A stretch of DNA of 27,025 bases from Bordetella parapertussis (GTDB lineage: Bacteria > Pseudomonadota > Gammaproteobacteria > Burkholderiales > Burkholderiaceae_C): contig CAMDKD010000038.1 of the NCBI GenBank assembly GCA_945901125.1, positions 1-27,025 of the forward strand. Reading direction: 5' to 3'. How positions within the stretch are numbered: position 1 is the first letter of the stretch; each line of letters starts with the position of its first letter. Below, piece by piece: positions 1 through 6,858 of this stretch. Position numbers and translations under genes: made by a program. The notes under the pieces were generated by a model. The model was not told the DNA's origin, searched no databases, and was given only the letters and a program-made list of their open reading frames with translations.

Positions 1-186
1 GAGAACGAAGGCCAAGTGTTCCACGTGCATCAAATCTTGTTGGCTGAATTCGGTGTCTTCATTTTGGAGAACGTCGTTGCCCAGCAAGCTATCAAAGATG
101 GCGTTTATGAAGGCATGATCACCGTTGGCCCACACCGCACCACGGGTTCGGTGCAAGCTATTGTGAATCCCATTTTTGTTTATTGA
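1..186 (+). CDS. C-terminal part of a putative cyclase-family (kynurenine formamidase-like) hydrolase
   Basis: An open frame runs from the first base to TGA at 184-186, giving the last 61 residues of a protein whose start lies outside the window. The readable pattern is HQILLAEFGVFILEN, then GVYEG, then a TGS turn and a terminal NPI. This resembles the end of cyclase-family metal-dependent hydrolases, where a His-x-x-LL stretch leads into an ILEN segment and a G-x-GSP-like turn. The active-site HxGTHxDxPxH motif of that family would lie upstream and cannot be checked. A strong terminator follows 22 bases after the stop. The coding frame is well supported; the family is inferred from a short piece and is uncertain. 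Confidence 0.6.
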   Translation, partial: ENEGQVFHVHQILLAEFGVFILENVVAQQAIKDGVYEGMITVGPHRTTGSVQAIVNPIFVY

Positions 187-208
187 TCCATCTCTGTACA
201 GAAATGTC

Positions 209-235
209 AAAGGCACCTTCGGGTGCCTTTTTTTT
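209..235 (+). terminator. Rho-independent terminator after the first gene
   Basis: A perfect 9-bp stem (AAAGGCACC at 209-217, GGTGCCTTT at 222-230) with a stable TTCG tetraloop is followed by a run of T to 235. It ends the transcript of the cyclase-like gene. In the opposite direction the A-rich flank could make it work weakly for transcripts coming from plsY. Confidence 0.92.
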
Positions 236-360
236 CGGGCAATTGATTTATTCTCACCATGTCGTCATCTGTTCGCAGATTTACTTCGACTTCATTTCTG
301 CGGTTCGATCAACCAGCTGTCTTGATATTCGAGGCAGCTCGATCATCCAGAAAGCCACTA

Positions 361-421
361 AGCCGACCGAGGGGGCGTTTTTGCGAGTGCGCGCAGCAAA
401 AATCGCACCGGAGGGTCGGCT
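361..421. repeat. 61-bp imperfect palindrome downstream of plsY
   Basis: Outer arms AGCCGACC (361-368) and GGTCGGCT (414-421) are perfectly complementary. Inside them, GCGTTTTTGC (about 376-385) pairs with GCAAAAATCGC (about 396-406) apart from one bulged base. The result is a long two-tier hairpin in the 263-bp space between the first terminator and the end of plsY. It could end plsY transcription, be a small RNA or be a dispersed repeat unit. Nothing else is recognisable in the 236-449 space. Confidence 0.6.
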
Positions 422-449
422 AATGCGTGTCTTTAAACAAATAAATAAA

Positions 450-1085
450 TCAGCTCTTTCCGATACGGCTTTCCTCACCGCGCATCAACTTGGCAATGTT
501 TGCCTGGTGCCGCCAAACCAATATGCCGCTCATGATCACCGTCGCCAGCAACACCTGTATGTCGATCAACCAGACCACTTGGTTGCCTAAAAAATAATAA
601 GCCGGAGCAAATACCGCACTTGCCAACGCCGCCAACGACGAATACCGCGTAAAGAACGCCACGATCAACCAGGTGGCAAAGGTCGCCAGCCCCAGCACAG
701 GTTCAATACCAAGCAGCACACCGGCGGCAGTTGCCACGCCCTTGCCGCCCTTGAAACGGAAGAACACCGGCCAGACATGACCGGCAAACGCCGCCAATGC
801 CACCATCGCCAGCGTGCCGTCACCCAAACCGTAAGCCGCGCCGTAACGCACGACCGCCCAGACCGGCAACCAGCCCTTGACACCGTCGAGCAACAAGGTG
901 AGTGCAGCAGCGGCTTTGTTGCCCGAGCGCAGCACGTTGGTGGCGCCCGGGTTTTGGCTGCCGTAAGAACGCGGATCGGCCAGACCCATGACGCGGCTGA
1001 CCAGCACCGCGAACGACAGTGAACCGATCAGGTAAGCCGCCAGCGCAGCCAACAGCGGATAAACAAGGGACAGCGCCTGTTCCAT
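450..1085 (-). CDS. plsY: Glycerol-3-phosphate acyltransferase PlsY
   Basis: This is the integral membrane enzyme that transfers an acyl group from acyl-phosphate to glycerol-3-phosphate, the first step of phospholipid synthesis. The 211-residue protein has several hydrophobic segments and all three family motifs: GSQNPGATNVLR at about 42-53, the glycine-rich loop FKGGKGVAT at 111-119 and HQANIAKLMRGEE near 193-205. Length matches the family. The ATG at 1085 follows a GACCAGG stretch that can serve as ribosome binding site. The gene begins only 5 bases after the stop of the aldo/keto reductase, so the two are probably co-transcribed. Confidence 0.96.
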   Translation of the reverse strand: MEQALSLVYPLLAALAAYLIGSLSFAVLVSRVMGLADPRSYGSQNPGATNVLRSGNKAAAALTLLLDGVKGWLPVWAVVRYGAAYGLGDGTLAMVALAAFAGHVWPVFFRFKGGKGVATAAGVLLGIEPVLGLATFATWLIVAFFTRYSSLAALASAVFAPAYYFLGNQVVWLIDIQVLLATVIMSGILVWRHQANIAKLMRGEESRIGKS

Positions 1086-1090
1086 CCTGG

Positions 1091-2167
1091 TCAGACAGCC
1101 GGATCGCGCATTTCCCAGCGGATCTCGTCAATGGCTTTAAGCATGTCAGGCGTCAGCTGTTTGCCCCAGGCGTCCAGGTCTTCATCAAGTTGCTGCACCG
1201 AGGTCACGCCGATGATGGTGCTGGCCACGCGCCACTGCGTATAGCAAAACGCCAGCGCCATGTCGGTCGGCGTCATGCCGTTGTCGCGCGCGAGCTGGTT
1301 GTAACGTTTTGCTGCCGCCAAGGCTTCCGGGCGGGCCCAGCGCTGCTTGCGCACGCTTTCGTATTTGGCGATACGTCCTTCTTTGGGGGACTTGTCACTC
1401 AGAAAACCGGCTTCGTCGTATTTGCCGGTCAACAAACCGAAGGCTAGCGGCGAATACGCCAGCAACGACACATTCAGGCGGTGCATGGTTTCGTCCAACC
1501 CGTTTTCCGGCACACGGTTGACCAGGCAATACGCGTTTTGCACGCTGACAATGCGCGGCAAATTGTGTTGCTCGGCCAGACGCACAAACTCGTGCACACC
1601 GTAGGACGTTTCATTAGACAAACCGATGTAACGCACCTTGCCTTGCTTGACCAGCCCGGCCAGCGTTTGCAACTGCTCGTGGATAGAAGTCGCAGATTTT
1701 TCGTTTTTAGGCTCGTAGTACATACCGCCGAACATAGGCACGTGGCGCTCAGGCCAGTGAATCTGGTAGAGATCGATCACATCGGTTTGCAAGCGCTTGA
1801 GGCTGGCGTCACACGAGGCCAGGATATCGGCCGACGTCATACCCTCGCTGGTGCGCACCCAGGGCATGCCGCGCGACGGGCCGGCCACCTTGGAGGCCAG
1901 CACGATGTTCTGGCGCATACCCGGGTGCCTGGACAACCAATTGCCGATGTAGGTTTCGGTCTTGCCGAAAGACTCGGCGGTAGGCGGCACTGCGTAAATC
2001 TCGGCGGTGTCAAAGAAATTGACGCCGCGCGCAATGCTGTGGTCCATGATGGTGTGCGAGGTGGCTTCGTCTACCTGCTGACCGAAAGTCATGGTGCCCA
2101 AGCTGATGGGGGTGACGTGCAAATCGCTTTGACCCAAGCGGACAGGGGTGAGGTCGAGTTTTTTCAT
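1091..2167 (-). CDS. Aldo/keto reductase, Tas-like
   Basis: A 358-residue NADPH-dependent oxidoreductase of the aldo/keto reductase superfamily, closest in wording to E. coli Tas (for example GTMTFG, then ETYIGNWL, then ASKVAGPSRG). The catalytic tetrad is visible: Asp53 and Tyr58 in FFDTAEIY, Lys93 in ASKVAG and His137 in DLYQIHWPE. The frame extends to 2212, but the ATG at 2167 (start MKKLDLTPVRLG) aligns with the family start and is preferred; the extra 15 residues are unlike the family. The substrate is unknown. It shares a 107-bp divergent region with the short-chain dehydrogenase and is followed closely by plsY. Confidence 0.93.
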   Translation of the reverse strand: MKKLDLTPVRLGQSDLHVTPISLGTMTFGQQVDEATSHTIMDHSIARGVNFFDTAEIYAVPPTAESFGKTETYIGNWLSRHPGMRQNIVLASKVAGPSRGMPWVRTSEGMTSADILASCDASLKRLQTDVIDLYQIHWPERHVPMFGGMYYEPKNEKSATSIHEQLQTLAGLVKQGKVRYIGLSNETSYGVHEFVRLAEQHNLPRIVSVQNAYCLVNRVPENGLDETMHRLNVSLLAYSPLAFGLLTGKYDEAGFLSDKSPKEGRIAKYESVRKQRWARPEALAAAKRYNQLARDNGMTPTDMALAFCYTQWRVASTIIGVTSVQQLDEDLDAWGKQLTPDMLKAIDEIRWEMRDPAV

Positions 2168-2274
2168 GGGACTGAGTTTACGTGGGGTGAAGACACAGAC
2201 AATATTTGACAAAGCATGAGAATACGTGATCCGGTTCTTACTGAACTTTCAAGTCACTCGATAATTTACTCAAA

Positions 2275-3045
2275 ATGACAATAGATACAAGCCATCCCCC
2301 ACTCACGGCCATCGTCACCGGCGCAGCGCGCGGCATCGGCTTGGCGACCACTCACTTGTTTTTAAGCAAAGGCTACCGGGTCGCCATGGTCGACCGGGAT
2401 GCGCTTGAACTTAAAAGCGCCTCAGATGGTTTAGACCTTGTCTTGCCGGTTGAATGCGACGTGTCGCAAGAAGACCAGGTCAGCACCATGCTGCAAACCG
2501 TTGTGCAATGGTCGGGGCGAGTTGATGTGCTGGTGAATAACGCAGGCGTCGCCGATTTCGTGGCCATACAAGACACCACGTTCGAGCGCTGGCAAACCGT
2601 GATGCGCACCAACCTCGACGGTGTATTTTTATGCTCTCAGGCCGTACTGCCCGCGCTGCGCGAGAGCCGGGGTTGCATAGTCAATATCGCGTCCATCTCG
2701 GGCTTGCGCGCGTCCACGCTGCGCGTGGCCTACGGCACCTCCAAAGCCGCGGTCATCCACCTGACCAAGCAACAAGCGGCAGAACTCGGGGAATGGGGCG
2801 TGCGCGTGAACTGCGTCGCACCCGGACCGGTGAAAACCAAGCTCGCCATGGCAGTGCACACACCCGATATCGTCAGCGCCTACCACGATGCGATCCCCTT
2901 GAACCGGTATGGCAGCGAAGAGGAAATCGCGCGGGTGATTGTGTTTCTGGCATCCGCTGAGGCAAGTTATCTGACCGGCCAAGTGATTGCCGTGGACGGG
3001 GGGTTTGATGCGACCGGGGTGGGGTTGCCGGCGCTGCGAAAGTGA
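2275..3045 (+). CDS. Short-chain dehydrogenase/reductase (SDR), classical type
   Basis: A 256-residue cytosolic NAD(P)-dependent oxidoreductase. The Rossmann motif TGAARGIG lies at 15-22, NNAG at 88-91, Asn113, catalytic Ser140, Tyr153 and Lys157 (YGTSK), and the PG motif after the active site. Asp40 at the end of the second strand suggests a preference for NAD(H). The C-terminal YLTGQVIAVDGGF is the usual FabG-like ending. A GATAAT box at 2260-2265 lies only 9 bases before the ATG, so the transcript may have almost no leader, but the -35 region is weak. The substrate cannot be told from the sequence. Confidence 0.94.
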   Translation: MTIDTSHPPLTAIVTGAARGIGLATTHLFLSKGYRVAMVDRDALELKSASDGLDLVLPVECDVSQEDQVSTMLQTVVQWSGRVDVLVNNAGVADFVAIQDTTFERWQTVMRTNLDGVFLCSQAVLPALRESRGCIVNIASISGLRASTLRVAYGTSKAAVIHLTKQQAAELGEWGVRVNCVAPGPVKTKLAMAVHTPDIVSAYHDAIPLNRYGSEEEIARVIVFLASAEASYLTGQVIAVDGGFDATGVGLPALRK

Positions 3046-3054
3046 GCTTGCCAA

Positions 3055-3098
3055 AATGCATTCAATAAATTAAAATGCATGCATTGCTTGCTTATATA
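3055..3098 (+). promoter_or_regulatory. Promoter and palindromic operator of the FitAB-type TA pair
   Basis: AATGCATT at 3055-3062 and the perfect palindrome AATGCATGCATT at 3074-3085 lie just before the antitoxin gene. A TTAAAA box (3070-3075), 17 bases, then TATATA (3093-3098) forms a plausible promoter, with the palindrome in its spacer. This is the usual arrangement for repression by an Arc-type antitoxin. AAGGTG at 3102-3107 can serve as ribosome binding site. Confidence 0.6.
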
Positions 3099-3112
3099 TT
3101 TAAGGTGTACCT

Positions 3113-3367
3113 ATGGCGATGTTGACCGTTCGCAATCTACCCGACGATGTGCACCGCGCTTTGCGTTTGCTCGCCGCTGAAAACGGGGTTAGCACAGAAG
3201 CAGCGGTCAGAAACCTAATTACCGTTGCCGTGAAACCAGCGTCGCGATTGCTTATGGGGGATGCCATGGCTGCACTTAGCCGGGAAGCGGGTGTGACCCG
3301 CCAGGATATTCAAGCTCTAGAAAAAAAATTGAATAAACCGCCTGCTGAACCCATGGTTTTCAAATGA
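3113..3367 (+). CDS. FitA-like ribbon-helix-helix antitoxin
   Basis: An 84-residue protein with an Arc/FitA-type ribbon-helix-helix DNA-binding fold at about 4-40: a beta strand LTVRNLP, then a helix DDVHRALRLLAAENG and the STEAAVRNLI segment. The C-terminal part, rich in charged residues and proline, is the expected toxin-neutralising tail. It overlaps the toxin gene by 4 bases (ATGA at 3364-3367), typical of a co-translated TA operon. It probably represses its own promoter through the palindromes just upstream. The name FitA reflects fold and partner; VapB is an equally usable label. Confidence 0.9.
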   Translation: MAMLTVRNLPDDVHRALRLLAAENGVSTEAAVRNLITVAVKPASRLLMGDAMAALSREAGVTRQDIQALEKKLNKPPAEPMVFK

Positions 3368-3783
3368 TTCTGCTGGATACCAATGTGGTTTCAGAAACCA
3401 TGAAGCCTCAGCCAGACCCGTCGGTGCTCAATTGGTTGAATGTCCAAGCCGCACAAACCTTGTATGTGTCGTCTGTCAGCTTTGCAGAATTGTTATTCGG
3501 GGTTGCAGCATTACCAAAAGGACAGCGGCAAACAAGACTTCAACAAGCCGTTGAAGGATTGACTCTGATGTTCAAAGACCGAACCTTGTCATTAGACCTA
3601 CCCGCAGCCCGCGAATACGCACAACTGGCACTGCTGGCCAGAAAAAGCGGTAATGGCTTTCCCACTGCCGACGGCTATATTGCAGCGATTGCTGCATCCA
3701 AAGGATTTATGGTTGCAAGCCGCGACACTTCAGCTTACATAGCTGCGAAAGTCAAAGTAATAAATCCGTGGAATTCTGTGTAA
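3364..3783 (+). CDS. PIN-domain toxin, FitB/VapC type
   Basis: A 139-residue PIN-domain ribonuclease, the toxin of the pair. All four acidic metal ligands are present: Asp5 (MILLDTN), Glu42 (FAELLFG), Asp103 (FPTADGYIAAIA) and Asp121 (ASRDTSAY), so it should be active. PIN toxins of this family cleave specific RNAs, often tRNAs; the target here is unknown. The start is the ATG that overlaps the antitoxin stop. No terminator is evident; a 7-bp inverted repeat without a T run (3811-3829) follows in the 112-bp space before the helicase gene. Confidence 0.93.
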   Translation: MILLDTNVVSETMKPQPDPSVLNWLNVQAAQTLYVSSVSFAELLFGVAALPKGQRQTRLQQAVEGLTLMFKDRTLSLDLPAAREYAQLALLARKSGNGFPTADGYIAAIAASKGFMVASRDTSAYIAAKVKVINPWNSV

Positions 3784-3895
3784 CCAAAAAACTTTCAATT
3801 TTTGCCACACGCTTGAAATGAGTTCAAGCCCAACAGGTTAAGCTGCTCACTCACCCCGTTTTACCTCTCGCAAGCCAACCAGCAAAAAAAATCGT

Positions 3896-5131
3896 TTGAA
3901 CTTTTCTGATTTAAGCCTCAACCCCGCGCAGCAACAAGCGGTAGCCGACATGGGTTTTTATGCGCCCACCCCCATTCAAGCCCAAGCCATTCCTGCGGCG
4001 CTGCAAGGCCGCGACCTGTGGGCCACCGCGCCCACCGGCTCGGGCAAGACGCTGGCGTTTGCTTTGCCGCTGGTGCAGCAACATGTCTTGCAACCGCGCA
4101 AGACAAACTTTCGCCGCCCTATTCGCAGCCTGGTGCTGGTGCCCACGCGCGAACTGGCGGTGCAAGTGGGCGGTGTTTTCACGCAATTGGCTTATCCGCT
4201 CAATCTCAAAGTGGCGGTGGTGTTTGGCGGCGTGTCGATCAACCCGCAAATGATGGACTTGCGCGGCGGCGCCGACATCCTGGTCGCTACGCCGGGGCGT
4301 CTGCTGGATCTGGTGGATCACAACGCAGTGAGCCTGAGCGATGTGCAACACCTGGTGCTGGACGAAGCCGACCGCTTGCTGGACTTGGGCTTTGCCGAAG
4401 AATTGCAACGCGTGTTGGCGCTGTTGCCCGCGAAGCGACAGACCTTGTTGTTTTCGGCCACGTTCGCGCCCGAGGTGGAGGCGCTTGCCGCCAACTTGCT
4501 GCGCGATCCGGTGCGCATCACGGTGGAGGCATTTGAGGGTCACAAGCCAGACATCAGCCAACGCGCGATTCGCGTGAATGACAAAAAACGCGGCGCTTTG
4601 CTGCGTCACCTCATGGCAGAAAACGGCTGGAAGCAGGTGCTGGTGTTTGTGGCCACGCGCTACGCCTGCGAGCATGTGGCCGGCAAGCTTTACAAAGCAG
4701 GTATTTTTGCCACGCCTTTTCACGGCGAGATGAGCCAGGGCGCGCGCCAGGATGTGCTGCGCGATTTCAAGGCCGGCCGCTGGGACGTGGTGGTCACCAC
4801 CGATCTGGCCTCGCGCGGCATAGACATCGCCATGCTGCCCGTGGTGGTGAATTACGACTTGCCACGCTCTGCCACCGACTACACCCACCGCATTGGCCGC
4901 ACCGGCCGCGCGGGTGAGCATGGCGACGCTGTGAGCTTTGTCACGGCAGAAACGCTGGCGCATTGGCAGCTGATACAAAAACGCGAAAGCCTTTCGCTTG
5001 ATTTAGAGCATGTGCCGGGCTTCGAGCCTTTGGATGAACCGCCAGCGCCGCAAGGCAACGGCGGCATCAAAGGGAAAAGGCCGAGTAAGAAGGATAAGTT
5101 GAGGGCTGCAGCCAACAATGCATTTGACTGA
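3896..5131 (+). CDS. DEAD-box ATP-dependent RNA helicase, RhlE-like
   Basis: A 411-residue RNA helicase with the full motif set: Q motif in FYAPTPIQ (21-28), Walker A APTGSGKT (45-52), PTRELA (83-88), TPGR (132-135), DEAD (156-159), SAT (187-189), TTDLASRGID (301-310) and HRIGRTGRAG (331-340). A short basic tail (GKRPSKKDKLR) probably adds RNA affinity. Such proteins act in ribosome assembly and RNA turnover, often in the cold. The start used is TTG at 3896, because no ATG lies close and the reading fits the family N-terminus; no strong ribosome binding site is seen. It converges on the Fic gene with 21 bases between the stops. Confidence 0.93.
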   Translation: MNFSDLSLNPAQQQAVADMGFYAPTPIQAQAIPAALQGRDLWATAPTGSGKTLAFALPLVQQHVLQPRKTNFRRPIRSLVLVPTRELAVQVGGVFTQLAYPLNLKVAVVFGGVSINPQMMDLRGGADILVATPGRLLDLVDHNAVSLSDVQHLVLDEADRLLDLGFAEELQRVLALLPAKRQTLLFSATFAPEVEALAANLLRDPVRITVEAFEGHKPDISQRAIRVNDKKRGALLRHLMAENGWKQVLVFVATRYACEHVAGKLYKAGIFATPFHGEMSQGARQDVLRDFKAGRWDVVVTTDLASRGIDIAMLPVVVNYDLPRSATDYTHRIGRTGRAGEHGDAVSFVTAETLAHWQLIQKRESLSLDLEHVPGFEPLDEPPAPQGNGGIKGKRPSKKDKLRAAANNAFD

Positions 5132-5142
5132 ATCAAGTGCAT
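5118..5142. terminator. Possible bidirectional terminator hairpin between helicase and Fic genes
   Basis: ATGCATTTGA (5118-5127) and TCAAGTGCAT (5133-5142) form a 10-bp stem with one mismatch and a 5-base loop that includes the helicase stop codon. There is no long T run on either strand, so termination may be weak. Confidence 0.4.
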
Positions 5143-5152
5143 CTAAGACAAC

Positions 5153-6373
5153 TTAATCTCCCTCCGCCTCCGGCCAAAGACCCGGAAAATAAAATCGCAG
5201 CGCGTGCTGAGGAACTCCAAATCGAAGCTTCCCATACGGGGAGTCTGTCAACAACAAGCCACGACCGAGCAACGCTTTAATTTGCGCTGTGGCTAATCGT
5301 CCGCCCAAGCCGAGCATGGCTTTGAAATCAGCACGTTCAAGCTCGGCCTGAGTGCAAAACAAATAATGCAAAGCGCGTAAGGATTCGGTACGAACACCTT
5401 GCCGAATCACTTGTTCTTCGAAACTCAAACACGCGGCTATGCGGTCTTTCATGCCATCCAGTGACAGCGAAGCAGCCATGAATGTCACTTGGTCAATACA
5501 AACACCAATGACATAGTTGATCCAGGCCAGCAAGCCTGCTTCAGTGAGATTGCCACGCCCGTCTAAGTCCCCTGCGCGCGGCTCGTCAGCGGCGGCCAGG
5601 TGCGCGTAATAAGCTTCATGTGTCCTGGCAAACCCCCGCAACGGCGACCACAAGCCGCCAGTCAATCCCATGTGTGCCAACACCAGATGGGTGTGTAAGC
5701 GAGCAACCCGGCCGTTACCATCTAAGAATGGGTGAATCCATGCCAAACGGTGGTGCCCTGCCGCCATCGCCACAATCTGCATTTCACCTCTGCGGGCATT
5801 GCCATAGACTTGAGCCCAACGCGACATAAACGCAGGCAGCGCATCAGCCACAGGTGCAGCATGTCGCCCCACACTCACCACGCTTTGCCGGAGTTGACCC
5901 GGCACAATAGTTTGCATATTCGAACCGCTGCCTTGCACCAGATCAAGCCCTGGCAGACGCGCGAACAAATCTTGATGAATGTCACACAAGGTCTGAACCG
6001 ACCATACCCGCTGCGTGTCCCACTGAGGCCACAAGGTTTCAAGTTGTAACTCTGTTGCCATGTGTGCCAGCGCCAGTCGTTGACGACGCGCCTTGTCAGC
6101 GTCCTTTTCGTAATTATTTTGCAGCGCTTGTTCGATCTCCAATGGCAAGGTGTGTTGCCCTTCAATTTTGTTGGTGTAGTAGGAGTTCATCGCCCGCAAC
6201 AACTGCCTCAAGCCCGGCAAGCCCCCTGTACGCCCCCATCCGGCTAATTTGTCAGCCTGACGCACCAGGTCATGCGCACGCTCAAGCACAGGGGCCAAGC
6301 GTGCTTCACCGGGAAGCATGGGCTCCATTTGCTGCGGATGGTCATACAGCTCAAATTTTTGCGACTTATTCAT
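5153..6373 (-). CDS. Fic-family protein AMP-transferase (class II, self-inhibited)
   Basis: A 406-residue Fic enzyme, expected to move AMP (or another nucleotide part) from ATP to a protein hydroxyl. The canonical active-site motif HPFLDGNGRVAR lies at about 214-225, with catalytic His. An inhibitory helix motif of the form (S/T)xxxE(G/N), here TNKIEG, lies at about 67-72, upstream of the Fic core; this marks class II Fic proteins, which restrain themselves. The C-terminus (GLGGRLATAQIKALLGRG) looks like a winged-helix domain, usual in this architecture. ATG at 6373 is preferred to TTG at 6382. It follows a winged-helix regulator in the same direction with a 78-bp AT-rich gap. Confidence 0.93.
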   Translation of the reverse strand: MNKSQKFELYDHPQQMEPMLPGEARLAPVLERAHDLVRQADKLAGWGRTGGLPGLRQLLRAMNSYYTNKIEGQHTLPLEIEQALQNNYEKDADKARRQRLALAHMATELQLETLWPQWDTQRVWSVQTLCDIHQDLFARLPGLDLVQGSGSNMQTIVPGQLRQSVVSVGRHAAPVADALPAFMSRWAQVYGNARRGEMQIVAMAAGHHRLAWIHPFLDGNGRVARLHTHLVLAHMGLTGGLWSPLRGFARTHEAYYAHLAAADEPRAGDLDGRGNLTEAGLLAWINYVIGVCIDQVTFMAASLSLDGMKDRIAACLSFEEQVIRQGVRTESLRALHYLFCTQAELERADFKAMLGLGGRLATAQIKALLGRGLLLTDSPYGKLRFGVPQHALRFYFPGLWPEAEGD

Positions 6374-6451
6374 ACAACACAAGTATATGATATATATATA
6401 TTAAATTGGTTTTTTACGAGATAATTTGCGACTTTAATTGCGAGAACGTTT

Positions 6452-6802
6452 TCAGGCAATAGACAATTGGTAACTGTCAGCCAGCACGACCGGACGCAAA
6501 GACCGTTCGTTCTTTTCCATACGTACCAGTCCGTAACGGGACATGGTTTTCAGCGTTCGCGACAGATTGCCTTGTTTGCGCCCTGTCAACTGCGCCAGTT
6601 CACTGATGGAGTTTGGGTTTGTTTGGCGAATCACGTCTAACATGGCGCGGTTCTCATCGCTCAACACCTCGGCCAGCGAACGCATAGAAGTAAACCAGAC
6701 CTTCGGGTCTGATGGTTTAGGTGTGATTTCACCCTTGGCAATGGCCAACACGCGCTGACGGATTTTTTGCTGAGAAGCGATGCCGATCTTGATGACTTTC
6801 AT
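6452..6802 (-). CDS. Winged-helix DNA-binding regulator, COG4190/HVO_A0114 type (TumA-like)
   Basis: A 116-residue protein with a C-terminal winged helix (NSISELAQLTGRKQGNLSRTLK, then TMSRYGLVRMEK). The N-terminal IGIASQQKIRQRVLAIAKGE and the PKVWFTSMRSLAEVLSDENR signature match the COG4190/HVO_A0114 group. Members of this group are known as the DNA-binding antitoxin TumA, paired with the small toxin TumE. No TumE-like gene is next to it: upstream is an acyl-CoA synthetase and downstream is the Fic gene. It may control itself and the Fic gene. AGAGG lies before the ATG as a ribosome binding site, and a good promoter with a palindrome lies upstream. Confidence 0.85.
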   Translation of the reverse strand: MKVIKIGIASQQKIRQRVLAIAKGEITPKPSDPKVWFTSMRSLAEVLSDENRAMLDVIRQTNPNSISELAQLTGRKQGNLSRTLKTMSRYGLVRMEKNERSLRPVVLADSYQLSIA

Positions 6803-6824
6803 TTGGGTTTGACCTCTTTCAACA

Positions 6825-6858
6825 CTGAATCATATTCAGCGAAAGAATCTGATGTCAA
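6825..6858 (-). promoter_or_regulatory. Promoter and operator of the winged-helix regulator
   Basis: On the minus strand TTGACA (6858-6853), 18 bases, then TATGAT (6834-6829) makes a strong sigma70-type promoter. The perfect inverted repeat CTGAAT-CAT-ATTCAG (6825-6839) covers the -10 box, the expected place for autorepression. The -35 box overlaps the last codons of the acyl-CoA synthetase gene. Confidence 0.7.

Noticed and set aside
281..478. 65-residue minus-strand frame overlapping the end of plsY
   Set aside because: It runs across the 361-421 palindrome, overlaps plsY in another frame and has no recognisable sequence; it is probably chance.
2200..2235. TTGACA at 2206-2211 as the -35 of the short-chain dehydrogenase promoter
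   Set aside because: The expected -10 position 16-18 bases later reads GATCCG or similar and does not fit.
3911..4978. Long minus-strand frame (355 residues) opposite the helicase
   Set aside because: It is antisense to a clear DEAD-box gene with all motifs; its His- and Gln-rich translation is typical of a shadow frame.
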